The notes beneath the pieces are model-generated. The model saw only the letters and a list, made by a program, of their open reading frames with translations, was not told the origin of the DNA and ran no database searches. Below, one piece after another: positions 35,490-43,800 of a DNA stretch of 46,702 bases. The position numbers and the translations under genes are program-made. Position 1 is the first letter of the stretch. Every line of letters starts with the position of its first letter. The stretch is from Verrucomicrobia bacterium UBA1200 (lineage in GTDB: Bacteria; Verrucomicrobiota; Kiritimatiellia; RFP12; UBA1067), in NCBI GenBank assembly GCA_002309765.1, contig DBXY01000043.1, positions 2,981 to 49,682 of the forward strand, given 5' to 3'.

Positions 35490-36506
35490 TTAATCCAGTC
35501 CTTGAAGGACAGTTACGCAAATTGTGCCGACGATATCGTCAGCCGAACAGCCGCGGGAAAGATCGTTGACCGGTTTGGCCAAGCCCTGGAGGTTCGGTCC
35601 GAACGCGGTGGCGCCCGCCAGACGCTGCACCAGCTTGTAGCAAATATTTCCGGCCTGAAGATCCGGGAAAATCAGCACGTTGGCATCGCCCTTGATAACG
35701 CCGTCCTTGTTCTTCTGAGCGCCGACGGAAGGCACCAGCGCGGCATCGGCCTGGACCTCGCCGTCCACCGGAATATCCAGCCCCAGTTCTGCGAAACGCT
35801 GCTTGGTGAGTTCCGCCGCCATGCGGACTTTGTCCACCAGCTCGTGTTTGGCGCTGCCCTTGGTGGAGAAGCTAAGGAAAGCCACCTTCGGAGCCTTGCC
35901 AATCAGTTTCCGATAGGAAAGCGCGGTGGCGTGCGCGATGTCAACCAATTCCTCGGCGGTCGGGCACGGCATAACGGCGCAATCGGCGAACATCAGCGTG
36001 GTGTCGCCCGACAGGGTCGGGGTTTTGAGATCCATAATGAAGTTGGACGAAGCTGACTTAATACCTTTGGCAGTGCCGACGCAATGAAACGCTCCGCGCA
36101 GCATATCGCCGGTGGAGGCGATCGACCCGGCGACGAGGCCGTCCGCCTTGCCCAGCGCGACCATCATGTTGCCGAAGTAGATGCGCTTGGTGGTAAGGGT
36201 CTTCAGCGCCTCTTCCTCGGTCATACCCTTGGCCTTGCGCTTCTCGTAGAACGCCGCCGCCAACTCGCCCAACATCGGGTCGGTGGTGTAATCAACGGCA
36301 CGAATGTTCTTAGAGGCAAGCGTAACACCTGCCTCGGCCTCCGCCGCCGCGATCTCAGCGGGAGTGCCCAGCACGATGGGAGTGCAAAGCCCCAAGTCGG
36401 CGGCCTTGACGGCAGCCAGAATCACGCGCTTGTCCTGGCCTTCGGGGAGAACGATGGTTTTCTTCGCCGCTATAACCCGCGGCATCATCTCATCAAGAAT
36501 TGACAT
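35490..36506 (-). CDS. pta: Phosphate acetyltransferase
   Basis: A 338-residue cytoplasmic enzyme converting acetyl-CoA and phosphate to acetyl phosphate. It is the short single-domain form (PTA_PTB), without the BioD/DRTGG N-terminal part of E. coli Pta. KTIVLPEGQDKRVILAA starts the domain. GSIASTGDMLRGAFH, SSNFIMD and FGPNLQGLAKPVNDLSRG are conserved family segments. AAAGGA precedes the ATG. It lies 30 nt after ackA. With AckA it makes ATP and acetate during fermentation. A second pta begins at the window's right edge. Confidence 0.95.
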   Translation of the reverse strand: MSILDEMMPRVIAAKKTIVLPEGQDKRVILAAVKAADLGLCTPIVLGTPAEIAAAEAEAGVTLASKNIRAVDYTTDPMLGELAAAFYEKRKAKGMTEEEALKTLTTKRIYFGNMMVALGKADGLVAGSIASTGDMLRGAFHCVGTAKGIKSASSNFIMDLKTPTLSGDTTLMFADCAVMPCPTAEELVDIAHATALSYRKLIGKAPKVAFLSFSTKGSAKHELVDKVRMAAELTKQRFAELGLDIPVDGEVQADAALVPSVGAQKNKDGVIKGDANVLIFPDLQAGNICYKLVQRLAGATAFGPNLQGLAKPVNDLSRGCSADDIVGTICVTVLQGLD

Positions 36507-36536
36507 GGTTTCAGTCCTTTCGGTGTTTAAACGGTT

Positions 36537-37751
36537 TTACTTGCCTTGAAAAATCCGGTAGGTGTCGCGGGCGATCATCAGCTCTTCGTTGGTCGGCATC
36601 ACAATGCACTTGACCTTGCTGGAGTCGGAGCTGATCACACACGCTTTGCCACGCTGCTGGTTGCGTTCCTCGTCTAATTCCACGCCCAAAGCCTTCAGGC
36701 GCTCACAGATAATCTTGCGGGAGTTGACGCTGTTCTCGCCGATGCCGCCGGTGAAGACAATCGCGTCCGGGCCACCGACCAGCGTGAAGTATCCGCCAAT
36801 GTAAAAGGCGATGCGGTGGGCGAACATATCCAGCGCGTTCTGGGCGTCAGGGTTGCCGGCCTTGGCTGCAGCCTCGGTGTCGCGCATATCGGAAGAATTA
36901 ACCCCGTTAATCGCCAACAGCCCGCTCTGCTTGTTCATGATCTTGTCAATCTCGTCGATGCTGTATCCTTTGCGGGCCATGGTCAGCACCACCGCCGGGT
37001 CGAGGTCGCCGCAACGGGTACCCATGACCAATCCGGCGAGCGGGGTCAAGCCCATCGAGGTATCCAGCACCTTGCCGTTCTTGATCGCGGAAATTGAAGA
37101 GCCGTTGCCAAGGTGGCAAATCACCGCGTTCAACTCATCCTTCGGCTTGCCGAGGTATTCTGCGGTGGCGTAGGTGACGAACTTGTGCGAGGTACCGTGG
37201 AAACCGTACTTACGGATCTTGTACTCGTCGTAGAACTTCTTCGGAAGCGCGTACAGGTAAGCGTATTTCGGCATGGTCTGATGGAATGCGGTATCGATTA
37301 CCGCCACGTTCATTACGCCAGGGAGCGCTTTTTCGCAGGCCAAAATGCCCTGCAGGTTGGCCGGGTTGTGCAACGGCCCCAACTCGAAGCAGTCGCGGAT
37401 TACCTTTTTCACGTTCTCGTCCACCGCCACGGAATCGGAATAATACTCTCCGCAATGCAGTACCCGGTGTCCGACCGCGTCAACCTCGGAAAGCGATTTC
37501 AAAACCCCAACTCCGGGGTCGCAAAGGGTCGCGCACACTTTGTCCAACGCCTGACCGTGGTCATCCGCCTGAATGGGCTGTTCCAATTTGTCAAAACCCG
37601 GACGCTGGTAAACCAAATTCGCCTGCGGGGTGCCGATACGCTCCACCAACCCCTTGACCACCATGGTTTCGGTGGACATTTTGAACAACATGAACTTGAG
37701 GGACGAGCTGCCCGAATTGATGACTAGAATCGTGTCTTTTTGATCGCTCAT
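36537..37751 (-). CDS. ackA: Acetate kinase
   Basis: A 404-residue enzyme (EC 2.7.2.1) converting acetyl phosphate and ADP to acetate and ATP. The ATG at 37751 is chosen because MSDQKDTILVINSGSSSLKF is the standard start and AGGAAGG lies 7 nt upstream. The ASKHA phosphate loop NSGSSSLK is followed by RVLHCGEYY, TAFHQTMP, GFHGTSHKFV, CHLGNGSS and FTGGIGEN, all family landmarks. It is the first gene of the ackA-pta cluster. Confidence 0.97.
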   Translation of the reverse strand: MSDQKDTILVINSGSSSLKFMLFKMSTETMVVKGLVERIGTPQANLVYQRPGFDKLEQPIQADDHGQALDKVCATLCDPGVGVLKSLSEVDAVGHRVLHCGEYYSDSVAVDENVKKVIRDCFELGPLHNPANLQGILACEKALPGVMNVAVIDTAFHQTMPKYAYLYALPKKFYDEYKIRKYGFHGTSHKFVTYATAEYLGKPKDELNAVICHLGNGSSISAIKNGKVLDTSMGLTPLAGLVMGTRCGDLDPAVVLTMARKGYSIDEIDKIMNKQSGLLAINGVNSSDMRDTEAAAKAGNPDAQNALDMFAHRIAFYIGGYFTLVGGPDAIVFTGGIGENSVNSRKIICERLKALGVELDEERNQQRGKACVISSDSSKVKCIVMPTNEELMIARDTYRIFQGK

Positions 37752-37764
37752 AAACAAACCTTCC

Positions 37765-37776
37765 TGCGTTGACGCA
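37765..37776. promoter_or_regulatory. Short palindrome upstream of ackA
   Basis: tgcgt-tg-acgca lies 13 nt upstream of the ackA start, next to its ribosome site. It may be an operator or chance. No regulator is recognised. Confidence 0.25.
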
Positions 37777-37784
37777 AATACCCG

Positions 37785-37812
37785 AAAAAACGGTCTAATA
37801 TTTTGCCGTTTT
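37785..37812 (-). terminator. Weak terminator between nudix and ackA
   Basis: On the minus strand AAAACGG and CCGTTTT form a 7-bp stem with a 12-nt AT-rich loop, followed by a T run (TTTTTTCG counted from the stem end). It could terminate the alkA-MFS-nudix transcript or act in the ackA leader. Confidence 0.45.
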
Positions 37813-37911
37813 CGCGTCAAAACCGCAAGCTTAAAATGGATTAATCAAAAAACTGGTGCGGGCCATCCGGGAAAAACGAGGTTATTGGACGACCGCGCTT
37901 GCGGAGTTGAA

Positions 37912-38445
37912 TCACGCGATTTTCCAGCATAGCCAAGCGGATAGCGTCTTGGAGTCGAATATCGTACCGCTGCGGATGCCGTCCTCAACCTCCGACTCGG
38001 AGAGAATAACGGGATAGACGTTCTCGTCGGGATCCTGGTCCTGGGCGTGGGCTACATCCGATAACTCCGCGTAATAAAGGTGGATGCGTTCTTCGCAGTA
38101 GCCGGGTGTGCAAATGATCGTCGTGAGGAATCTTATGCTGGTCACCTCGTAACCCGTCTCCTCGGCGGTCTCGCGCTTTGCACCCTCTATCGGGTCTTCG
38201 CCCGGTTCGAGTCCGCCCGCGATGACCTCGATAAGAGCCTCTTCCGCTGCTTTACGGTATTGCTTCACGAAAACGAACTTGCCGTCGGGGCGGCGGGCGA
38301 GAATGGCAACGGCGTTGCCGTGGCGTATTACCTCGCGCTTCGCCCGGCGTCCGTCGGGAAGCTCGATGTCGAGAAGATCGACGCTGATGATCTTCCCCGT
38401 GTACTTGCGCTCGCTCGCGAGCGTCTTTTCTGTCAGGTCTGTCAT
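37912..38445 (-). CDS. NUDIX hydrolase, ADP-ribose pyrophosphatase type
   Basis: A 177-residue hydrolase of nucleoside diphosphate-linked compounds. The full Nudix box GX5EX7REUXEEXGU is present: G-GLEPG-E...REtAEEtGY. VFVKQYRKA upstream and the N-terminal beta-hairpin domain place it near NudF/ADP-ribose pyrophosphatases. The ATG at 38445 is chosen because AAGGAG lies 9 nt upstream; a longer frame upstream runs into the MFS gene. It is the last gene of the alkA-MFS-nudix group. Likely house-cleaning of ADP-ribose or related molecules. Confidence 0.9.
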   Translation of the reverse strand: MTDLTEKTLASERKYTGKIISVDLLDIELPDGRRAKREVIRHGNAVAILARRPDGKFVFVKQYRKAAEEALIEVIAGGLEPGEDPIEGAKRETAEETGYEVTSIRFLTTIICTPGYCEERIHLYYAELSDVAHAQDQDPDENVYPVILSESEVEDGIRSGTIFDSKTLSAWLCWKIA

Positions 38446-38464
38446 AATTGCACACTCCTTATGC

Positions 38465-39712
38465 TTAAGGGACGCGTTTATCAGTAATGCGTCTAGGAAC
38501 TGGTTTGGGTACGGTAAGCGCGAAGGCGCTGTTTGCCAAAGCCATGAACGCCGCCGTGGCGAAGAGGGCACCGGGTCCGAAGCGGTCCCATATCCAGCCG
38601 CCGAGCAGCGCGTAGAACACGGTCACGAGGTGGTTCACGGAAATGCCGGACGAGAGTGTCGCGGTAAGTTCCTCCTGGGAGTCGGAAAGTGTGCGGGCAT
38701 AGAGGTTCGTCGCCATTGAAGCGTTGCTCAGCACCGCATCGAGAACATAGTTAACGCACACTACCGCCACCGCCAGACGCGACGGGAACCAGTCCTTCGC
38801 AAAGCCGTAGAGCAGGCACACGAAGAAAAGCACGATGGTGTCCCAGATCATCACGTTACGGTACCCCCAGCGATCAACAATCCGCCCGATGAGGCGGCCA
38901 CCCCAAAGCGCGGTAAAGAGCGCCGCAATGGCGAAGAGAGTCGCAACGCGCTGCGTGTCCATGCCATAGACGCGAATCAATACGAACGGGCCGAAGGTAA
39001 AGAAAACCTGTTTGCGCGCTCCGTAAAAAAGTTCCAAAATGTAAAATGTCGCATATTTGCGTCGAAAATAGAACGATGGCCGCGGCCGTTTCGCGAGTCC
39101 CGGTTCTTTCACGGATCCCGCAACGGCAAGGCTTACAGTAAGGAGCAACGCCACAAGCACCCAAGTAGCGTCATAGAGTACCCGGCGCGGCGCGTCCGGC
39201 CAAAAGCGCACACCAAGGAAAAATAATGCCGCCACCAGTACGCTCCCCGCGACAGTACCCGCACTGATCGCGCCGGTGACGATACCGAGCGATTCGCCAC
39301 TCCGACCTTCCTTGGCAATAGACAGCGCAAGAGACTGTCGAACGGGCATGACGAGATGTTCGCCAAGCGCCCAGATGACGATAAACGCGACCGCCCAGGC
39401 CCATCGAACCGGCACCAACAGCAACACCGCCGCGACCAGAGAGCAAGCCGTGCCAATCCGAAGGACTTTCCAGTCGGAAAAACGGTGTAGCGCGGCAAAT
39501 ATCGCCACCAGCAACACGCCGGGTGTTTCGCGTAAAAATTCCAGAACACCCCGATCAAAACCGTTGATGTCGTAGGTTTCCACGAGGAAGTTGTTGAACG
39601 CCGCGCCAAAACATCCGATACCTATCCCCCATACAAGGATACTCACGAAGAAAGCCCCCGCCCCGGTTCCCGGGCGGCACACGGTTTGATACGAAGAAAG
39701 CGGATTTCTCAT
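38465..39712 (-). CDS. Major facilitator superfamily transporter
   Basis: A 415-residue inner-membrane protein with about 12 hydrophobic segments. A motif-A-like loop GGRLIGRIVDRWGYRN lies between helices in the second half, a standard MFS feature. The first half has NGFDRGVLEFLRETPGVLL. No substrate motif is recognised. It lies 19 nt after the glycosylase gene and 19 nt before the NUDIX gene, so the three probably form an operon. Efflux or small-solute transport is possible. Confidence 0.85.
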   Translation of the reverse strand: MRNPLSSYQTVCRPGTGAGAFFVSILVWGIGIGCFGAAFNNFLVETYDINGFDRGVLEFLRETPGVLLVAIFAALHRFSDWKVLRIGTACSLVAAVLLLVPVRWAWAVAFIVIWALGEHLVMPVRQSLALSIAKEGRSGESLGIVTGAISAGTVAGSVLVAALFFLGVRFWPDAPRRVLYDATWVLVALLLTVSLAVAGSVKEPGLAKRPRPSFYFRRKYATFYILELFYGARKQVFFTFGPFVLIRVYGMDTQRVATLFAIAALFTALWGGRLIGRIVDRWGYRNVMIWDTIVLFFVCLLYGFAKDWFPSRLAVAVVCVNYVLDAVLSNASMATNLYARTLSDSQEELTATLSSGISVNHLVTVFYALLGGWIWDRFGPGALFATAAFMALANSAFALTVPKPVPRRITDKRVP

Positions 39713-39731
39713 TCTATTTTCTCTTTACCGT

Positions 39732-40361
39732 TCAACGGTCAGGATCGGTTAGACCGGGAATCGCGCCGCCCGAGACCTTCCAAAAGTAGAGACTTGCAAC
39801 ACTGCCGCAAGGCGAGAGCCGACGGCGGTACTTATCGAAAAGTGTCTTGGTAATCTTGCGATGGCGGTAGACCATCCGCATCCCGCGAAGGATTCCAAGG
39901 TCTCCGTAACTCAAGACATCGGGACGCTGCAAGGTGAAGAGCAAAAGCATTTCCGCCGTCCAAACGCCGATGCCGCGCAGCGAAGAAAGCGCGGCGATTA
40001 CCTCTTCGTCCGGCATCTTGGCGACAGCGGCCAAGTCAAACTCGCCCGACACGACTTTGGCGGCGAAGTCCTTGATGTATTCCGCCTTGCGCTGCGAAAC
40101 GCCGCAATTGCGGAAGGCCTGTATGTCGGTTTTCGCGACGGACGTCGGCGTAATTTCTCCAAGCAGTTCCCCGACCCTTGCGAGAATCGACTCCGCCGCC
40201 TTGCCGGAAATCTGCTGCGCGACGATGTTCTGGACGACTGCCGAAAAGAGGTCTGGCTCGACCGTCCAGCGGATATGTCCGATCTGGTCAATGACCTCCC
40301 CCAGCCGCCGATCCCGCGACTTGAGATAATCGATTTCTTTTTTACCGTACTTGAAGTTCAT
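39732..40361 (-). CDS. DNA-3-methyladenine glycosylase (AlkA-like, HhH-GPD)
   Basis: A 209-residue base-excision repair enzyme removing alkylated purines. The helix-hairpin-helix is LRGIGVWTA (128-136), and the catalytic aspartate is D154 in SYGDLGI. VQNIVAQQIS matches the family's N-terminal helix. There is no iron-sulfur cluster motif, which fits AlkA/MAG rather than Nth/MutY. It lacks AlkA's N-terminal TBP-like domain, so it is the short type. It is the first gene of a three-gene group. Confidence 0.85.
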   Translation of the reverse strand: MNFKYGKKEIDYLKSRDRRLGEVIDQIGHIRWTVEPDLFSAVVQNIVAQQISGKAAESILARVGELLGEITPTSVAKTDIQAFRNCGVSQRKAEYIKDFAAKVVSGEFDLAAVAKMPDEEVIAALSSLRGIGVWTAEMLLLFTLQRPDVLSYGDLGILRGMRMVYRHRKITKTLFDKYRRRLSPCGSVASLYFWKVSGGAIPGLTDPDR

Positions 40362-40388
40362 AAATTTGTATCATTCGCCTTTCACTGG

Positions 40389-40526
40389 CTACGGGGATGA
40401 TGGCAATTCAAGACACTCCTCGAATGTCCGCTGAAGCACATCCTTGGGAATAAGCAGTCGCTTGTACTGCGCTACCATAACCGAGTTCCCGTCCTTGCGC
40501 GGCGAGGACGATATTATCAATACACT
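40389..40526 (-). pseudogene. NADPH-dependent FMN reductase/flavodoxin-like N-terminal stub
   Basis: A 45-codon open stretch without its own start reads VLIISSSPRKDGNSVMVAQ. This is the first strand and FMN phosphate loop (SPRKxGNS) of NADPH-dependent FMN reductase-like flavodoxins. It then passes into unrelated residues and stops. The rest of the ~180-residue family is missing. It lies between the glycosylase and a KilA-N-like small frame, overlapping the latter by 10 nt. Confidence 0.5.
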
Positions 40527-40642
40527 ATACCTTTCTCTTGGCAGTCGGCTAAGACATCACAGACATAATCCACTCCATTGTGGCGAATCACGCGCACAAT
40601 TGTACCGTTGACATTCAGTTCATTGTTGTTTTTCCTCTTCAT
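40517..40642 (-). pseudogene. Small frame resembling a KilA-N N-terminus
   Basis: A 41-codon frame begins MKRKNNNELNVNGTIVRV, continuing IRHNGVDYVC. This matches the first beta strands of KilA-N domains (VxGxxIRxIxxxDYVSLTD). It then diverges and stops. KilA-N domains are usually found in phage or mobile-element antirepressors. Tentative: the matching region is about 27 residues. Confidence 0.35.
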
Positions 40643-40818
40643 GGATACGTCCCCGTCATTTGAACTTTATGGGAAAATCACACCCAAAGTATAGCATATC
40701 CCATGATCAAACGCAAGTGCCATGGCAAATTTTAGCACTTCTCACGGGGGAGTTTGACGCTTTATACCATTCCCCCGCCCATAAATAAAACGTTCCATTT
40801 CCGGCATAATCGTTCCAC

Positions 40819-40859
40819 ATCGGTCTAAATCGTGTCTTGCAAGGCTAATTTAGACCGAT
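40819..40859. repeat. 12-bp perfect inverted repeat downstream of the 1535-residue gene
   Basis: atcggtctaaat (40819-40830) and atttagaccgat (40848-40859) have a 17-nt loop. It lies 38 nt beyond the giant gene's stop. No T tract follows on either strand, so factor-independent termination is doubtful; it could be a processing or protein-binding site. The preceding 200 nt (40643-40818) hold nothing recognised. Confidence 0.4.
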
Positions 40860-40896
40860 TTCCGCGGTTCAAGGTAAAATTCTAAACTCACGAAGG

Positions 40897-43800
40897 CTAT
40901 CTGATGATAAACGTGGTGCCGGGCATGAACGCGAGAATCAAATCGCCGTTTTCATCCTCGATCAGCCTATAGCTCTTTGCCGAGACAGGATCAAGTTCGA
41001 AGGCGGTGTATTCCGTACGCGCTCCGCCGAATGTCAGCAGGTATCCGTTGTTCTCTCCGGTTGCGGCATCCCGCGACTTGGCAAGATTCTTGAACTTCTC
41101 GGAACCCATGTCCACCTTTAGCGTCACCGTCGTCGGCGATTCCTCCATGCCCGCGGCAGCCGTAACGCCGGAGAGAGGCCATTCGCCGTCCCATTCGATC
41201 AGGTCAAGCGTTGCGCCATCAGATAGCGAGGCGGTGAAGGCCCCCGTCGAGACGGGCGTGTGGAACGAGGTGAAGATGAACGCACCACTCGAAATCGCCG
41301 CGCCGCCGTTCAGCGCCTTTGCGCCGTCGGCAAAATCATACACGTACTTCTGCATGCCGGCGTTGCCGCTGAAGTCGATTACGCCATCCGCAGCCGCGAA
41401 GATCGTTGTTCCCTCCATTCCGCAGGGCAACGCAAGGCCGCTTGTGTCGGGTTTCATGGTTCCGGCGGCAATCTCCGTGCCGCCGAAGTACATCTGCGAG
41501 GCCTTCGCCATCTCGAGCGTTCCTGCGCCATCCTTCACCACCTTGATGTCGCCTACGAGCAGGACATTGCACGTCGCCGTTTCGCCTTCTGGCACTTCAA
41601 AGCGAAGCGAACCGCTCTCGCCCGCGCCTTCGGGAACTGACACTGGACCGGGCGTGAATTCGCCAGTGCCGTTGTTCACGTAGAACACGCCGTTGGCCTT
41701 GTCGAACATTCCCGGCTTGCCGTCGGGAATCCGCTTCACGGGAACGAAGTCGCGCATGACCGTCTCGACCTCCCTGACCGTGCAATAGTAGATGTCCGCC
41801 TTGGCCTTCCAGCCGACGGTGCTGCTGCCCTGCTTCATTGCGAAGAGAAGGTCGTTCTGTCCGGAATCCGTACCCGTGTAGGGGTGCGTGAACGTATGGC
41901 CGTCAAGGCTGCAGACGGCATCGACGGGCGCGGCGAGATGGACGAGGAACGGAACGTTCTGTGTGAACGTCCAGCTCGTATCGCCCTTGGCGCCTGCAAC
42001 GCCCTTCCAGTGCACGTTTCTGTGAATCCATCCGCCAAGCTCGTTGGCGTTGCCTTCGCTTGTGCGCGAACCGTAATAGGCGTACCAGTCAGTCGTGGAG
42101 CCCGTGATCGCCACCTTCATGTCGACGATCGTGCTGGCGTTGTGGCGGTAACCGGTGTCGATGTACTGCGTGGCGCTGGACTGGAGATACTCCAGAACTG
42201 CGTAGTTCGTGCCGTCGGAACCGCGAAGCACGCTCTGCTGTGCGCCGGAGTCGATGACGGTGCCGTCGCCCGCAATGCCCGCGACCGTCAGGCTGTGTCC
42301 GTTCAGATCCAGCGTCACGTCGCCCGCGAGCGTCAATGTTCCCACGGCAGTCCAGTCGGCGTCCGCCGCAAGGGCGAAGGTCGCCGTATGCTCGTCCGGA
42401 ATCGCGCCGGACAGTGCGCCGCCGACTATGTTCGTGCAGCTCCAGTTGCCCGGGTCGTTGAAGTCGTTGTTGTTCGCCGCGCCCGTCCACACCGCCGTCA
42501 CAGGCGCCGTCACCACCGTGACGCGGATCCCATTCGCGCCCTGCGCCTCGGCAATCGTCTCCGTGGGTGCGGAGAGTTCAACGCACGAAACCGCGCTTTC
42601 CATGCCATTGCCAAGCAAGAAGCCGTCCGTGGAAAGGACGAACTGCGTGGACTGGAACGCCGAAGTGTCGAAGCGTATCTTCGCGCCGTCATTAAGCGTA
42701 ATCGAATTTGTGACATACGTCGTGACCGGCGTAGCCGTGCCGGCGCAGACAAGCTCGAGCGTGCCGCCGTTGATTGCGAACGCCTCGCCGTACTTGACGC
42801 CGTCGGCTCCAGAAAGCGCCACCTTCGCGCCGGAGGCGACCGCCACGTTGCCGAGGTTTGCGCCTTCAAGGGACGTCACCGGACCGGCGAGGGCGAGCGT
42901 GCCTTCCTGCACATCGATTCCGCCCGTGAAGTACACGCCGGTCGTCGGCACGGCGAGAGTCCCCTCGCCCGCCTTCACCACCTTGACGTTACCGCAGATC
43001 GGCGCGAGGTCCGCAAGCGAAGTCGTAGTTTCGGCGGCCACCTTGATCGTCAACGATCCGGCCGCGGGGCTGGAGGACTTCTTCACGGGGAGGACCATAA
43101 AGTCGCCGTCCGCGCGCAGATTGACGTAGAACACGCCGTTTTCGATGTCCAGCATGCCCGGCTTACCATCCAAGACACGCATCGCCGGACGGAAGTTACG
43201 CTTGACGACGAGAGCGTCCCCGTCTTTCTCACGGATCACGCAATAGTACATCTTCGCCTTGGCCATGTATGACGAGCCAATTCCCAATCCTGCATGATTG
43301 ACTGCAAACAGCCAGTCGGTGGTGCCCGAGCTGTCGCCGTTTGCGACGTTATACAGAACGCCGTCTATCGTGCAGGGTCCCACGCACTCGAGATGCGTAA
43401 GGAACGGGACGTCCACGGTGTACTGCAGTTTCTCCTTGCCGTTCTGGCCGTTCAGATCCTGCTCGCTGCCGGTAGAGGAAAGATAGCTGTAGTGCCATCT
43501 GCTGGTTGTGTGTATCCAGCCGCCAATCTGCGTCGCCCCCCAGTCCTTGCGGGAACCGTAGTAGCAATACCAGTTGGACGTAGTGGAGGTAATCGCGACC
43601 TTCAGATCTACTACGGTGTTCCTGTTGTGGCTATAGCCCGTGTCAATGTACTGATTGCCCCAGTTGTAGCTGTTCCCCGAATACGTGCCCGTGGTCTGGA
43701 GATATTCCATCTCCAAGTACATTACGCCATTGGCGTCGGAGCGGATGGTGTGGTCCAAGTCATTGGCGACATCTACGACCACCCCGCTGCCTGTGATGTC

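Noticed and set aside
32583..35493. Long plus-strand frames (485 and 511 codons) opposite the aldolase and Tat oxidoreductase
   Set aside because: Antisense shadows of genes with clear catalytic motifs and ribosome sites.
40389..40642. Prophage or active mobile element suggested by the KilA-N-like fragment
   Set aside because: No integrase, terminase, capsid or attachment repeats were seen nearby; only a short fragment is present.
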